Shown: positions 8,740 to 21,881, counted from the first letter of the stretch. The stretch: DNA of 64,000 bases from Arenimonas composti TR7-09 = DSM 18010 (GCF_000426365.1 NZ_AUFF01000003.1:434001-498000); one strand, 5' to 3'. Notes: generated from the letters alone by a model not told the origin. Numbers and translations: made by a program.

Positions 8740-9648
8740 ATGCTCACGCGCGACCCGACCGAATTCCTCGCCCACGCCCGCGCGCTCGCCGCCGACGCCG
8801 GCCCCGCCTGCGCCAAGGCCGCTTTCCTCGTCGCCCCGGACGGTTTCGCGCTCGCCGCGCAGTCGGCCAGCGACAACGCCTACATGGACCTGGCCGCGGC
8901 GGTGGACCCCGGGAAGGCGCTGGCCCAGCACCGGGCGCTGCAGGCGGCGCTGGCGACGAGCCTGCCGGTGATCGCCTTCCCCGGCGACCCGGGCTGCCCC
9001 GACGGCGTGTTCCCGAACAACGTGTTCGCCACCGCGCCGGGCCGGTTGCTGGTCGGCCGCATGCGCCACCCGGTGCGCCAGCGCGAGGCCGAACGCGCCG
9101 ACATCCGCGGCTTCTTCGCGGCGATGGGCTATGCCGAGGTCGACCTGCGCCAGGAGCCCGGCGTCTGCGAACTCACCGGTTCCTTCGTGATCGACCGCGC
9201 CCGCGGCCTCGGCTTCGCCGGCCTCGGCGAGCGCTGCGATCCGGCGGGCGCCGCCGCGGTCCACGCCGCGCTCGGTCTGCGCGCGACCCTGCTGTTCGAC
9301 CTGGCCGACGGCGAGTACCACACGAACGTCGTCATGAGCGTGCTCGCCGGACGCGCGCTGGTGATCTGCGCCGACGGTTTCGCCGACCCGGCGGTGCCGG
9401 CAGCGATCGCGGCGCTGTACGCCCCGCGGGTGGTCGCGCTCGACGCCGCGCAGAAAGCCGCCTTCGCCGGCAACTGCATCGCCCTCGACGAGGGCCGGGT
9501 CTGGTTCAGCCGGCGGGCGGCGCAGGCCCTCCGTGCCGGCCAGCGCGAGGTCCTGGCGAGCGCCGGGTTCGCGATCGGCGAGGTCGAACTCGGCGAACTG
9601 GAGAAGGCCGGCGGCTCGCTGCGCTGCTGCGTCGCCGAGATCTTCTGA
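8740..9648 (+). CDS. Arginine-deiminase-related hydrolase (CtlX-like)
   Basis: A 302-residue member of the amidinotransferase/arginine deiminase superfamily, closest to the CtlX-type 'citrulline utilization hydrolase' group. The fold's catalytic set is visible: an Asp/Asn loop (PNNVFAT, around residue 88), the His in EYHTNVVMS (around 190) and a nucleophilic Cys near the C-terminus (SLRCCVAEIF). The substrate is probably a guanidino or ureido amino acid, but it cannot be fixed from sequence. It follows dusA closely; the repeat between them occupies the ribosome-site region. Confidence 0.8.
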   Translation: MLTRDPTEFLAHARALAADAGPACAKAAFLVAPDGFALAAQSASDNAYMDLAAAVDPGKALAQHRALQAALATSLPVIAFPGDPGCPDGVFPNNVFATAPGRLLVGRMRHPVRQREAERADIRGFFAAMGYAEVDLRQEPGVCELTGSFVIDRARGLGFAGLGERCDPAGAAAVHAALGLRATLLFDLADGEYHTNVVMSVLAGRALVICADGFADPAVPAAIAALYAPRVVALDAAQKAAFAGNCIALDEGRVWFSRRAAQALRAGQREVLASAGFAIGEVELGELEKAGGSLRCCVAEIF

Positions 9649-9825
9649 CGGCCGCCTTCACACGGCATGGAGCCCGCCTCGGCCATCGTTCGCGCCGCGT
9701 GAAGAGGGCACCGGTTTGACGGCCGCCGTCGGCGGCGGCCAGCATCGGGGCGGCACACCACAGCTTTCACGCACGGCCCCCGGGGATACCGCGCGCCGTC
9801 GCGCCGCCCGCATGCAGGAGTTTTC

Positions 9826-13298
<3,473 letters not shown>

Positions 13299-13302
<4 letters not shown>

Positions 13303-14120
13303 ACGACCCCCACGATCTCGAACTGCGGCTGCTGGTGGACGCGATCTACCAGCGCTACCACTACGACTTCCGCCACTACGCGATGGTTTCGCTGCGGCGG
13401 CGGATGGCGGCGGCGACCGCGCGCTTCGGCGCGAAGACGCTGTCGGAACTGCAGGGGCGGATCCTGCGCGAGCCGGCGCTGTTCGCCCAGCTGCTCGACT
13501 ACCTGACGGTGCAGGTGTCGGAGATGTTCCGCGACCCGGCCTATTTCCTCGCGCTGCGCCGCGAGGTGCTGCCGCGGCTGCAGACCTTCCCCTCGTTCAA
13601 GATCTGGGTCGCCGGCTGCAGCAACGGCGAGGAAGCCTATTCGCTGGCGATCCTGCTGCAGGAGGCGGGGCTGCTGCCGCGGGCGATGATCTACGCCACC
13701 GACATCAACGCCACGTCGCTCGAACGGGCGCGCGCCGGGGTGTTCCCGCTGGCGCGGATGGCCGACTTCAGCGCCGCCTACCAGCGCGCCGGCGGCCAGG
13801 CGCCGTTCTCCGACTACTACACGGCCAACTACGGCAATGCGCTGATGGACAAGGCGCTGCGCAAGGCGATCGTGTTCGCCGACCACAGCCTGGCCACCGA
13901 CAGCGTGTTCGCGGAGGTGCAGTTCGTCTCCTGCCGCAACGTGCTGATCTATTTCGACCGCGCGCTGCAGGACCGCGCGCTCGGACTGTTCCGCGATGCA
14001 TTGCCGGTCGGCGGCTTCCTCGGCATCGGCAGCCGCGAGTCGGTGCGCTTCTCGGCGCATGCGGCGGCGTTCCGCGAGGTCGCCGGTCCGGAACGCATCT
14101 ACCAGCGGGTACGCGATTGA
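13299..14120 (+). CDS. cheR: CheR-type protein-glutamate O-methyltransferase
   Basis: A 273-residue SAM-dependent methyltransferase with the CheR signature: IWVAGCSNGEEAYSLAI for SAM binding (around residues 100-116) and CRNVLIYF (around 213). CheR methylates glutamates on coiled-coil receptors. No chemoreceptor or CheA is nearby, so the target may be the coiled-coil region of the kinase encoded just upstream; this is inference. The GTG start overlaps the kinase stop, and the stop overlaps the TTG of cheB. Confidence 0.9.
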
Positions 14121-14692
14121 ACGCGCCGGCGAGCCGTGCGGTGGTGATCGGCGCCTCCGCCGGCGGGGTCTCGGCGCTCGGCGCCCTGCTGCCGCACCTG
14201 CCGGCGGATTTTCCGGCGGTCGTGCTGGTGGTGCTGCACGTGCCGCCGGAACGGCCGAGCCTGCTGGCGCGGATCCTCGCCCCGCGCTGCGCGATGCCGG
14301 TACTCGAGGCCGAGGACAAGATGCCGCTGGTCGCCGGCACGATCGTCGTCGCCCCGCCCGACTACCACCTGCAGGTCGATACCGGACCCGCGGTGGCGCT
14401 GTCGGTCGACCCGCCGGTGAGCTGGTCGCGGCCCTCGGTCGACGTGCTGTTCGAGACCGCCGCCGCGGTCTTCGGCCCCGACCTGACCGGGATCGTGCTG
14501 ACCGGTGCCAGCGACGACGGCGCCGCCGGACTCGCCGCGGTCGTCGCCGCAGGTGGCCAGGCCCTGGTCCAGGATCCGGCCGAGGCGGAAGCGGCGACGA
14601 TGCCGGCCGCCGCGCTCGCCCGCGCCGCCGGCGCCCGGGTGCTGCCGTTGTCCGGCCTGCTGGCGGCCCTGCTCGACACGCGCGCCCGCTGA
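14117..14692 (+). CDS. cheB: Stand-alone CheB-type methylesterase domain protein
   Basis: A 191-residue CheB catalytic domain without the usual receiver domain. The catalytic triad is readable: Ser in IGASAGG (around residue 14), His in VLHVPPE and Asp in TGASDDGAAGL. It removes methyl groups added by CheR or deamidates receptors. The TTG start (14117) overlaps the cheR stop (TTGA). Lacking its own receiver, it must be controlled otherwise, perhaps through the hybrid kinase. Confidence 0.88.
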   Translation: MNAPASRAVVIGASAGGVSALGALLPHLPADFPAVVLVVLHVPPERPSLLARILAPRCAMPVLEAEDKMPLVAGTIVVAPPDYHLQVDTGPAVALSVDPPVSWSRPSVDVLFETAAAVFGPDLTGIVLTGASDDGAAGLAAVVAAGGQALVQDPAEAEAATMPAAALARAAGARVLPLSGLLAALLDTRAR

Positions 14693-14782
14693 CGCCGCGG
14701 CGTTCGCCGCGCGCACGGATCCTTCAACCCCGATTCGCCCGCCCGCGCGTTGCCACTCCTTGCCCAGCCAAGGAGGTGTCCC

Positions 14783-15448
14783 ATGGTCCATACCGCTCCC
14801 GCCCCCGCGCCGTTCGCCGAACTCGACGGCAAGCGCATCGCCGGCAATGTCGGCGTGATCAGCCTGCACGGGCTGGTGTTCGCGGTGCTGATGATGCCGT
14901 CGAGCTGGCAGGCGCCCGCGGCGATCGACGCCGAGCCGCCGCCGGTGGTGATCGAGGAGATCGTCAAGCCGGAACCGATCCGGGAGACCGAACCGCCGCC
15001 GCCGCGGATCGAGCAGATCCGCGAGCGCCCGCGCCCGGAGGTGCCACCGCGGGTCGTCGAACCGGAAGCGCCGCCGGTCAGCGACGCGCCGGTCTTCCCC
15101 GACGGCGAGATCTACGCCCCGCCGGAAGGCGAGGTGGGTCCGCTGGTCGACACCTTCGAGCCCGCTGCGCCGGCGCTGGTCGAGCTGGCGCTCGACGTGC
15201 ACCCGTCGCCGCGCTATCCGCGCAATGCCCTGCGCCGTGGCGAGGAAGGCCTGGTGGTGCTGCGCGTGCGCGTCGACGAGGGCGGCCACCCGGTCGAGGT
15301 CACGATCGAGCAGAGTAGCGGCCACCGCGAACTCGACCGTGCCGCGCGCGATACCGTCGCCGACCGCTGGCGCTTCCGCCCGGCGATGCGCGACGGCCGC
15401 GCGGTCGGGGCCTGGGGGCTGGTGCCGGTGCGCTTCGTGCTGCCCTGA
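14783..15448 (+). CDS. tonB: TonB-family energy transducer
   Basis: A 221-residue TonB-type protein: an N-terminal membrane anchor (around residues 24-42), a Pro/Glu-rich periplasmic stretch (about 47-105) and a C-terminal TonB domain with PSPRYPRNALRRGEEG and a VRVDEGG strand. It passes proton-motive force from ExbBD to outer-membrane transporters; no exbBD lies in the window. A strong AAGGAGG site precedes the ATG. It is convergent with the diguanylate cyclase gene. Confidence 0.88.
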   Translation: MVHTAPAPAPFAELDGKRIAGNVGVISLHGLVFAVLMMPSSWQAPAAIDAEPPPVVIEEIVKPEPIRETEPPPPRIEQIRERPRPEVPPRVVEPEAPPVSDAPVFPDGEIYAPPEGEVGPLVDTFEPAAPALVELALDVHPSPRYPRNALRRGEEGLVVLRVRVDEGGHPVEVTIEQSSGHRELDRAARDTVADRWRFRPAMRDGRAVGAWGLVPVRFVLP

Positions 15449-15498
15449 GGCCCGCCAGCGCGCTGCCGCTCGTTCCCGTTCCCCGTTCCGCGAACGCG

Positions 15499-16884
15499 CT
15501 ACTCGCCCTTCGCGGCGAGTACCGCCCGATTCCGTCCGGCGCCCTTCGCCGCATACAGCGCCGCATCGGCGCGGGCGATCAGGGCGGCGGCATCGTCACC
15601 GGGGCGGGCTTCGGCGACGCCGACGCTCGCGGTCACCGGCCGCCGGGTCCACAGGGCGCTGCGCATCTCCTGGACGATGCGCTCGGCGACGCGCACGGCG
15701 TTGTGGCCTTCGGCGCCGGGCAGCAGCACCGCGAACTCCTCGCCGCCGTAGCGGCAGGCGATGTCGCCCGGGCGCAGCGCCAGTCGCAGCAGCATGCCCG
15801 CCTGGTGCAGGGCTTCGTCGCCGGCGGGGTGGCCGAAGGCGTCGTTGTAGGACTTGAAGTGGTCGAGGTCGAGCAGCAGCAGGGAAAACGTGCGCGGTCC
15901 GGACACCCCGCGCTTGGCCAGCAGCTCGGCGAGCGACGCGTCGAAGGCGCGGCGGTTGCCCAGGCCGGTCAAGGCATCGGTGTTCGCGCGCAGCTGCAGC
16001 GCGGTGGCCGCGCGCTGCTGCCGCTCCAGGCGGTCGAGCAGCGTGCTCGCCCACCACATCATCGTGACCACCGCGGCCCCGGACGCGAGTGCCAGCCAGG
16101 TGATCGTCGCGCCTTCCGACAGCAGGTCGTTGCGCCGTGCGACCTGGGCGGCGTAGCTCAGCAGGACCGGCGTCAGCAGCGCCGGGCCGAGGGTGCGGCG
16201 GGCGAGCTCGCCGCCGAAGTTCTCGGCGCCGAGGATGCGCAGCAGGCCGACGTCGGGCTGGGTCGCCAGCCAGCCGATGCCGAGCAGCAGCAGGGCCAGC
16301 GCGGTGTGCAGCGACACCGGATTGAAGGGCGCGCCGTCGCCGCGCGTGCCCATCGCGTAGCCGTAGCCGCTGAGCGCGAACAGGGCGATGCCGACGATCG
16401 CCAGCGCCAGCCCCTGCGCGACCAGCACCGACGACTCCCGCTGGAACTGCAGTCCGCGCCAGCCGAGCAGCAGGCAGGCCGACGCGCTGATCTGCGACAT
16501 CTTCACGAACTCGTCGGCGCCCGCGCGGTCGAGCAGCAGCATCTGCGGGATCAGGCGGTAGCCGGTCGCGTATTCGGCGAGCGTCGTCAGCCCCAGCAGC
16601 AGCACGGCCACCGACGCGGCGAAGGTGCCGCTGCGCACCCAGCGGCGCTCGGCATCGCAGGCGCCGAGCACCAGCGCCGCCAGCAGCAGCGCCACGGCGG
16701 TATTGACCTTCATCGTCGCGTGCCCCGGCAGCAGCGACTTCAGCACGGCGACGTCCAGGGCCCAGCCGAGCAGGGTCATCGCCGCGATCACGCCGGTCAG
16801 CGCCGCCGCGGTCTGCCGCAGCAGGCGCAACTGCCGCCGGCGGCGCGGCGACACGCTGGGCGCGGCGGCGGTTTCGGCGCTCAT
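15499..16884 (-). CDS. Membrane diguanylate cyclase (GGDEF)
   Basis: A 461-residue protein with about eight N-terminal membrane segments (residues 25-290) and a C-terminal GGDEF domain (about 300-455). The active site is intact (YGGEEFAVLL), and the product-inhibition site RxxD lies five residues upstream (RPGD), so c-di-GMP synthesis with feedback is expected. The signal sensed by the membrane part is unknown. Its ATG overlaps the stop of the HAD gene, making it the last gene of a three-gene operon. Confidence 0.9.
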   Translation of the reverse strand: MSAETAAAPSVSPRRRRQLRLLRQTAAALTGVIAAMTLLGWALDVAVLKSLLPGHATMKVNTAVALLLAALVLGACDAERRWVRSGTFAASVAVLLLGLTTLAEYATGYRLIPQMLLLDRAGADEFVKMSQISASACLLLGWRGLQFQRESSVLVAQGLALAIVGIALFALSGYGYAMGTRGDGAPFNPVSLHTALALLLLGIGWLATQPDVGLLRILGAENFGGELARRTLGPALLTPVLLSYAAQVARRNDLLSEGATITWLALASGAAVVTMMWWASTLLDRLERQQRAATALQLRANTDALTGLGNRRAFDASLAELLAKRGVSGPRTFSLLLLDLDHFKSYNDAFGHPAGDEALHQAGMLLRLALRPGDIACRYGGEEFAVLLPGAEGHNAVRVAERIVQEMRSALWTRRPVTASVGVAEARPGDDAAALIARADAALYAAKGAGRNRAVLAAKGE

Positions 16885-17603
16885 CCGGCGGCCGCGATCC
16901 GGGCCAGGTCGGCCACCGCCGCCGGGATGCCGGCGGGTGCATCGGCCGTGCGCATGCGTGCGTCGTGCGCCGGTTCGAGGCTGTGCTCGAGTTCGTGCGC
17001 CCAGGTCACGTGATAGGGCAGGTGCACGCCCCAGCCACCGAGGCGCAGCACTGGTTCGATGTCCGAACGCAGGGAATTGCCGACCATCAGGAACTCGTGC
17101 GGCTGCACCCGGAACTCGCCGAGCACGCGCGCGTAGGCGCGGGCGTCCTTCTCGCTGACGATCTCGATGCGCCGGAACAGGTCGGCCAGCCCCGATGCGG
17201 CGACCTTCTGCTCCTGGTGGAACAGGTCGCCCTTGGTGATCAGCACGACCTCGTAGTCACCGGCCACGGCCTCGACCGCCGCGCGGATGCCCGGCAGCAA
17301 TTCGACCGGATGCCGCAGCACGTCCTTGCCGATCCCGAGGATCGCGTGCATGTCGGCGCTGTCGATGCGGCCGCCGGTCACCGCGTAGCCGGCCTCCAGC
17401 AGCGACAGGGTCATGCCCTTGGCGCCGTAGCCGAACAGCGACAGGTTGCCGCGCTCGACCGCCAGCAGGCGCGCGTGCAGGTCGGCGTCGCCGAGGTCGA
17501 CGTAGCGGCCGATGATCGCCTCGAAGCGCGCCTGCGCCTCGCGGTAATAGCCCTCGCTGTGCCAGAGGGTGTCGTCGCCGTCGAAACCGACCAGCCGGAT
17601 CAC
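16881..17603 (-). CDS. HAD-family hydrolase (YjjG-like)
   Basis: A 240-residue haloacid-dehalogenase-type phosphatase. The nucleophile motif is GFDGDDTLW (D8, D10), motif II includes VLITKG and the metal-binding motif is MVGNSLRSDIEPV. The helical cap between motifs I and II fits the YjjG/nucleotidase-like class, though the substrate is open. The GTG start overlaps the stop of the upstream secreted protein, and the stop overlaps the diguanylate cyclase start. Confidence 0.85.
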   Translation of the reverse strand: MIRLVGFDGDDTLWHSEGYYREAQARFEAIIGRYVDLGDADLHARLLAVERGNLSLFGYGAKGMTLSLLEAGYAVTGGRIDSADMHAILGIGKDVLRHPVELLPGIRAAVEAVAGDYEVVLITKGDLFHQEQKVAASGLADLFRRIEIVSEKDARAYARVLGEFRVQPHEFLMVGNSLRSDIEPVLRLGGWGVHLPYHVTWAHELEHSLEPAHDARMRTADAPAGIPAAVADLARIAAAG

Positions 17604-18412
17604 GGCGACCCACCCCGGCCGACGCGAGTCGACTGCACCTCGACGCCTTCGCCGGCGGCCGGCCCGGCGGCGAATTCACCCAGCAGGCGCGGCGGCACCC
17701 GCCCCGGCTCGACGATCGCCGGCGGCGGGTCCTCGCCGAGGCGTTCGGCCAGTGCGCCCGCCAGACGGCGCACGTCCGGCGGCAGGAAGGAGACCGTGGT
17801 CGCGAGGCGGAAACTCAGTGCCTGGTCGCCGATGCGCACCGGCCGATGGGTCCAATGCGGCACGACCGCGAGCGCGGCGTCGACCAGGGCGGTGCGCTTG
17901 CCCTCGTCACGACCGCCGCGGTCGCCGAAGAACCCGCGATCGAGCACGGAGACGCTGCCGGGCAGCAGCGCGCCCCCGGCATCGACGGTGTAGCCGACGC
18001 GCACATAGCCGCCGACGCCGGCCGTCGCGGCATTGCCCGGGTAGCGCGGCGGTGTCCGCTGGCTGCGCACGACCGGCAGGCGCGCCATCACCAGATCCGG
18101 GCGGTAACCGCCCGCGACCGGCACGAACTCGACCGTCAGTTCCAGCGGCGCCCCGCTGGCGACGGCGACGCCGTCCACGCTGGCCGGTGCGAACTGCAGC
18201 CGGCGCGCGTGCTGCTCGAGCACGCCGGCGATCAGCGGGACCTCGCCTGGGTCCTGCACGACATCGGTGACCTGGCCGGCGGCGTCGAGCTCGACCCACA
18301 CCCAGCCCACCTTGCGCGCGGGTCCGGCGGCGGGTTCGCCGTCCGCGGCCAGCGCGCCACCGCTGAACAGCGCGGCCAGCAGCGCCGCGACCAAGGCGAA
18401 ACGGTGTTTCAT
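17600..18412 (-). CDS. Secreted protein with TonB C-terminal-like repeats
   Basis: A 270-residue exported protein with a signal peptide (residues 1-22, cleavage near ALAADG). The segment TPPRYPGNAATAGVGG followed by VRVGYTVDAGG resembles the TonB C-terminal domain, and the first half carries a similar strand pattern. It lacks a membrane anchor and Pro-rich linker, so it is not a working TonB; a periplasmic interaction role is possible. It is the first gene of the operon with the HAD protein and the diguanylate cyclase. Confidence 0.65.
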   Translation of the reverse strand: MKHRFALVAALLAALFSGGALAADGEPAAGPARKVGWVWVELDAAGQVTDVVQDPGEVPLIAGVLEQHARRLQFAPASVDGVAVASGAPLELTVEFVPVAGGYRPDLVMARLPVVRSQRTPPRYPGNAATAGVGGYVRVGYTVDAGGALLPGSVSVLDRGFFGDRGGRDEGKRTALVDAALAVVPHWTHRPVRIGDQALSFRLATTVSFLPPDVRRLAGALAERLGEDPPPAIVEPGRVPPRLLGEFAAGPAAGEGVEVQSTRVGRGGSP

Positions 18413-18500
18413 GCAGCGCTCCCCTGTCTCTCGACGATTCTAGCCAGTACGGCGCGGGCTTCGTGTCGACGCGTATCATGACGGCCCCGCGGAGGACCCC

Positions 18501-19175
18501 ATGAGCGAGATCACCGGCACGGCCGAGGTGCCACAGCTGAGCCCGACCGAGGCGCGCATCCTCGGCAGCCTGGTCGAGAAGGAAGCCACGACGCCCGAGG
18601 CCTACCCGCTGACCGCCAATGCGGTGACCCTGGCCTGCAACCAGAAGAACAACCGCGAACCGGTGCTTGAGCTGGAGCCGGGCGAGGTCGGGCATGCCCT
18701 GCGCGAGCTGGAATCGCGCCGGCTCGTGCGTTCGCTCCACGGCGCCCGCGCGCAGCGCTACGAGCACCGCCTCGCCGAAGCCTATTCGCTGACCCGCGCC
18801 CAGCAGGCGCTGCTGGCGCTGCTGCTGCTGCGCGGCGCCCAGACCGTCGCCGAACTGCATGCGCGCAGCGAAAGGCTGGCGAAGATCGCCGACCTCGAGG
18901 AAACGCGGCAGGTGCTCGAGCGCCTGGCCCAGCGCGGCATCGTCGCGAACCTCGGCCGCGGCCCGGGCCAGCGCGAGGACCGCTGGATGCACCTGCTCTG
19001 CGGCCCGGTCGAACTCGCCGACCTGCCGCCGCCGCGGGCGTCCCGCGGCCGCGACCAGGACGACGGCGACGCGCGGGACGACACGCGCGCTGCCCGCATC
19101 GATGCGCTCGAGGCGCGGGTGGAAGCTCTGGAGGCGCAGGTCGCCGGACTGGTCGCCGCGCTGGGCGGCGGCTGA
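18501..19175 (+). CDS. yceH: YceH family protein (DUF480)
   Basis: A 224-residue member of the YceH/DUF480 family, which folds as two winged-helix domains. The N-terminus LSPTEARILGSLVEKEATTP and the TANAVTLACNQKNNREPV motif (residues 36-53) are diagnostic. The C-terminal 25 residues form a short coiled coil (ARIDALEARVEALEAQV). The function is not established. A GGAGG site precedes the ATG. It is divergent from the TonB-like operon. Confidence 0.9.
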   Translation: MSEITGTAEVPQLSPTEARILGSLVEKEATTPEAYPLTANAVTLACNQKNNREPVLELEPGEVGHALRELESRRLVRSLHGARAQRYEHRLAEAYSLTRAQQALLALLLLRGAQTVAELHARSERLAKIADLEETRQVLERLAQRGIVANLGRGPGQREDRWMHLLCGPVELADLPPPRASRGRDQDDGDARDDTRAARIDALEARVEALEAQVAGLVAALGGG

Positions 19176-19178
19176 TCC

Positions 19179-19754
19179 TCAGGGATCCGGTTCCATGCTG
19201 TCGGTGCCGCCGATGACGACGGTACCGGTGCGCATCGTGTACACCGCATCGTGGCCGCGGCCGAACACCGCCTCGGCGACTTCGGCGTAACCCGGGCCAT
19301 CGCCGTCGCGGCGCCAGTAGCGGCCGCAGGGCTGGCCGGTCGCCGCCGACACCGCGAGCCGCGCGTCACCCAGCCGCTGGCCGGTGATCCGCTGCGATTC
19401 GTCGCCGCTGGCGAACACCGCCTGGACTTCGGTCTCCGGCGACACCCGCACCATCCACACCGTCATGTCGGGCGCGGTCAGCAGCAGCGACACCGGCCCG
19501 GGCACTTCGATGTCGACCCGGCGGATCGCTTCCCGGCCCGGTTCGGCGCCCGGCGCAGGCCGGCCACCATCGACCACGAACAGCCGCCCGCCGACCGGCA
19601 GTGCCGAGGCCGGCAGCCGGCAGGCGCTCCAGTCGATCGCCGTGGCGTCCTCGACGACTTCGGTGCCGGGCGCTTCGGCGACGGCGGCGTCCGGCGGCGC
19701 GCCACCACAGGCGGCGAGCAGCAGCAGCGTCGGAGCGGCGTAACGCAGGGACAT
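19179..19754 (-). CDS. Hypothetical lipoprotein
   Basis: A 191-residue predicted lipoprotein. The ATG at 19754 gives a signal peptide with a lipobox LLAACGG (Cys18). The mature part has a central beta-rich region and no recognised motif. It is convergent with yceH, three bases from its stop. The upstream extension of the frame to 19820 would hide the signal peptide and is rejected as start. Confidence 0.65.
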   Translation of the reverse strand: MSLRYAAPTLLLLAACGGAPPDAAVAEAPGTEVVEDATAIDWSACRLPASALPVGGRLFVVDGGRPAPGAEPGREAIRRVDIEVPGPVSLLLTAPDMTVWMVRVSPETEVQAVFASGDESQRITGQRLGDARLAVSAATGQPCGRYWRRDGDGPGYAEVAEAVFGRGHDAVYTMRTGTVVIGGTDSMEPDP

Positions 19755-19831
19755 CGGAACCTCGAGGGCGTCGCGGGGGGCCCCAAGGTTACGCGGTCGC
19801 GGCGTTCCGGGGACGTGCACGCGCAGCTGCT

Positions 19832-20725
19832 TCAGGGCGGCGTCACGACCGCAGCCGCAGCGGCGAGCCGGCGCTCGCGGTGGATCAGATACAGGCCGCT
19901 GGCGACGACGATGCCGGCGCCGACGAAGGTCCAGCCGTCGGGCAGCGTGCGCCAGATCAGGTAGTCGAGCCCGAGGCCCCAGGCCAGCGCGCTGTATTCG
20001 AACGGCGCCACCACCGAGGCCTCACCGGCGCGGAAGGCTTCGGTGATCGCCACCTGGCCGATGAAGCCGCACAGGCCGACCGCGGCGATCACCCAGGCAT
20101 CGCCGCCGCGCAGCGGTGCCCACTGCGGCCAGGCCAGCACGGTCGCGCCGATGCCCGACAGCAGCAGCGTCCACAGCACCATGCTCTGGGCGCTGTCGGT
20201 GCGGTGCAGCACGCGCACGGTGATCGCCGACAACGCATAGGCCACGGCCGAGCCGATCACCGCCAGCCCGGCGAAGGTCATCACGCCTTCGCCGGTCGGC
20301 CGCAGCACCACCAGCACGCCGAGCATGCCGACGGCGATCGCCACCCAGCGCCGCGGCCCCACCTTCTCGCCGAGCAGGGGCACCGACAGGGCGGTGATCA
20401 CCAGCGGCGCGATGAAGAACAGCGCATAGGCACTGCTCAGCGGCATGCGCTTGATGGCGTAGGTGAAGGCGGCCAGCATCGCTACCGACAGGCCGCCACG
20501 CAGCAGGTGCAGCGGCCAGCGGATTCGCCAGAGGCTGCCGACGGTGGCGCCGCTCGCCAGCAGCCAGGCGGCCACCAGCGGCAGCGACGCCCACGAGCGG
20601 ATCGCCGCCACCTGCAGCGGCGGATAGTGGCCCGACAACTGCTTCAGGCCGCCGTCCATCAGCGAGAACATCGCCACCGCGCAGAGCATCGCGACGATGC
20701 CGCGCAGGTTGTCGGACCGGGTCAT
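19832..20725 (-). CDS. EamA/DMT-family transporter
   Basis: A ten-helix membrane protein of about 297 residues with two EamA repeats, typical of the drug/metabolite transporter superfamily (NLRGIVAMLCAVAMFSLMDG at the N-terminus; second repeat starting near residue 155). Substrates of such carriers range from metabolites to drugs and cannot be inferred. An alternative ATG at 20743 would add six residues; neither has a good ribosome site. It stands as a single gene. Confidence 0.85.
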   Translation of the reverse strand: MTRSDNLRGIVAMLCAVAMFSLMDGGLKQLSGHYPPLQVAAIRSWASLPLVAAWLLASGATVGSLWRIRWPLHLLRGGLSVAMLAAFTYAIKRMPLSSAYALFFIAPLVITALSVPLLGEKVGPRRWVAIAVGMLGVLVVLRPTGEGVMTFAGLAVIGSAVAYALSAITVRVLHRTDSAQSMVLWTLLLSGIGATVLAWPQWAPLRGGDAWVIAAVGLCGFIGQVAITEAFRAGEASVVAPFEYSALAWGLGLDYLIWRTLPDGWTFVGAGIVVASGLYLIHRERRLAAAAAVVTPP

Positions 20726-20764
20726 GGCCGAATTCTGACGCATGCCGCCGCGCGGTGGACGACC

Positions 20765-21187
20765 TCAGCCTGAATCGCGGCGCGCGCCCTCCACCTGTCG
20801 GGCCAGCCAGTGCCAGGCCTCGGTGCGGTCGCTGAAGCTGCGGACGCGGCGGCCACCGCGGCAGGCCAGGTGCTCGAAGCTGCGGTCCGGCAGGTGCATC
20901 TCCGGCAGGACCAGCACCGCCATCGGCACTTGTGGCGGCCAGGCTTCGGCCAGCCGGAAGCCGAGGCGGAGCCGGTCGCTGGCACAGACCAGGTCGTCGG
21001 CTTCGGTCAGGTCGACGAGCACCGCCGCGACCGGCCGGCGCCGGCAGTCCTCGGCGACCTGCACGAGATAGGCATCGAGGGTCTCCAGGCGGGTACAGCC
21101 GCTGACCCGGCAGGTCAGGCGGTCGCCGCGCCGGAGCAGGCTGAGGCCGGAAGCCCCCGCCGTCGCCATTTCCGCCCGTCCGTCCAT
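20765..21187 (-). CDS. Hypothetical cytoplasmic protein
   Basis: A 140-residue soluble protein without signal or membrane segment. It has two Cys in a strand (LTCRVSGCTRLET), an acidic LVDLTEADDLV segment and a hydrophobic strand VPMAVLVLPEMHL; the alternating pattern would suit an alpha/beta STAS-like fold, but no clear signature is present. The ATG at 21187 is chosen for the GGGAGAG site seven bases upstream. No operon partner. Confidence 0.55.
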   Translation of the reverse strand: MDGRAEMATAGASGLSLLRRGDRLTCRVSGCTRLETLDAYLVQVAEDCRRRPVAAVLVDLTEADDLVCASDRLRLGFRLAEAWPPQVPMAVLVLPEMHLPDRSFEHLACRGGRRVRSFSDRTEAWHWLARQVEGARRDSG

Positions 21188-21389
21188 CGCCGCTCTCCCT
21201 GCGTCGCGATGGCTGCATTGGAGCGTGCGGCGGCGCCCGCCGGCATCGGCGAACGGCGCGAAGCGAGTGCGAAAACCGCGCGGCGGGATGGCGGCAACGA
21301 TGCCGCCGCGCGAGGAAACCGCCGCGACCGGCGGCGGTCGCAGGCGTCGCCCGGTTCGGTGTTTCCGGACCCGCGCGCGGGGCGAACGC

Positions 21390-21881
21390 TCAGCGCAGCG
21401 AGAGCGGAACCGCGCTGCCGCCAGCGCCCGGATCGCGGCATTGTTGTTCCACCCATTCGCGCAGGCGGGTGCGGGCCGCGTCGCTGAGGTCGAGCCACGG
21501 TTTGGCGTCGACGTCACGGGCGAAATCGTGGGCCTTCGAGCATTCGGTCACCCGCGGCGGCGCACCGGACGCTTCCTCGGCGCGGGCGCGCTCGGCGGCG
21601 GCGCGGCGGGCCTCGTCGGCGAGACGGGCCTGCTCGGCCAGCCTCGCCTCCTCGGCGGCACGCTGCGCCTGCGCCTGGGCGAGCGCGGCACGGGCGGCCA
21701 GTTCCTCGGGCGTCGGACCCGCCTCCGGCGTCGCATCGCGGCGCCAGACCTCGACCGCGCCCCGCGGGCAGGGATCGGACTGGATCGTGATCGCCCCGCC
21801 GGCATCGCATTTGTAGAGCGTGCCGGGCGCGGCGACCGCGACGGCGGGCAGGCAGAGCAGGGCGAAGACGAGGCGCTTCAT
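21390..21881 (-). CDS. DUF4124-type secreted protein
   Basis: A 163-residue exported protein: signal peptide (1-18), a DUF4124-like N-terminal unit (LYKCDAGGAITIQSDPCP with the paired Cys), an Ala/Glu/Arg-rich helical stretch (residues 55-105) and a C-terminal region with two more Cys. DUF4124 proteins are common, uncharacterised periplasmic proteins of gammaproteobacteria. It lies 30 bases downstream of the BON-protein gene on the same strand and may be read from its promoter. Confidence 0.75.
   Translation of the reverse strand: MKRLVFALLCLPAVAVAAPGTLYKCDAGGAITIQSDPCPRGAVEVWRRDATPEAGPTPEELAARAALAQAQAQRAAEEARLAEQARLADEARRAAAERARAEEASGAPPRVTECSKAHDFARDVDAKPWLDLSDAARTRLREWVEQQCRDPGAGGSAVPLSLR

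Noticed and set aside
9649-9825. A GC-rich hairpin after the CtlX-like gene as terminator
   Set aside because: The GGCCGCCGTCGGCGGCGG stem is not followed by a T-run, so it cannot be told from ordinary GC-rich sequence.
21188-21389. Possible extra gene between 21187 and 21390
   Set aside because: All frames are Arg/Pro-rich without signal, motif or ribosome site; nothing supportable.
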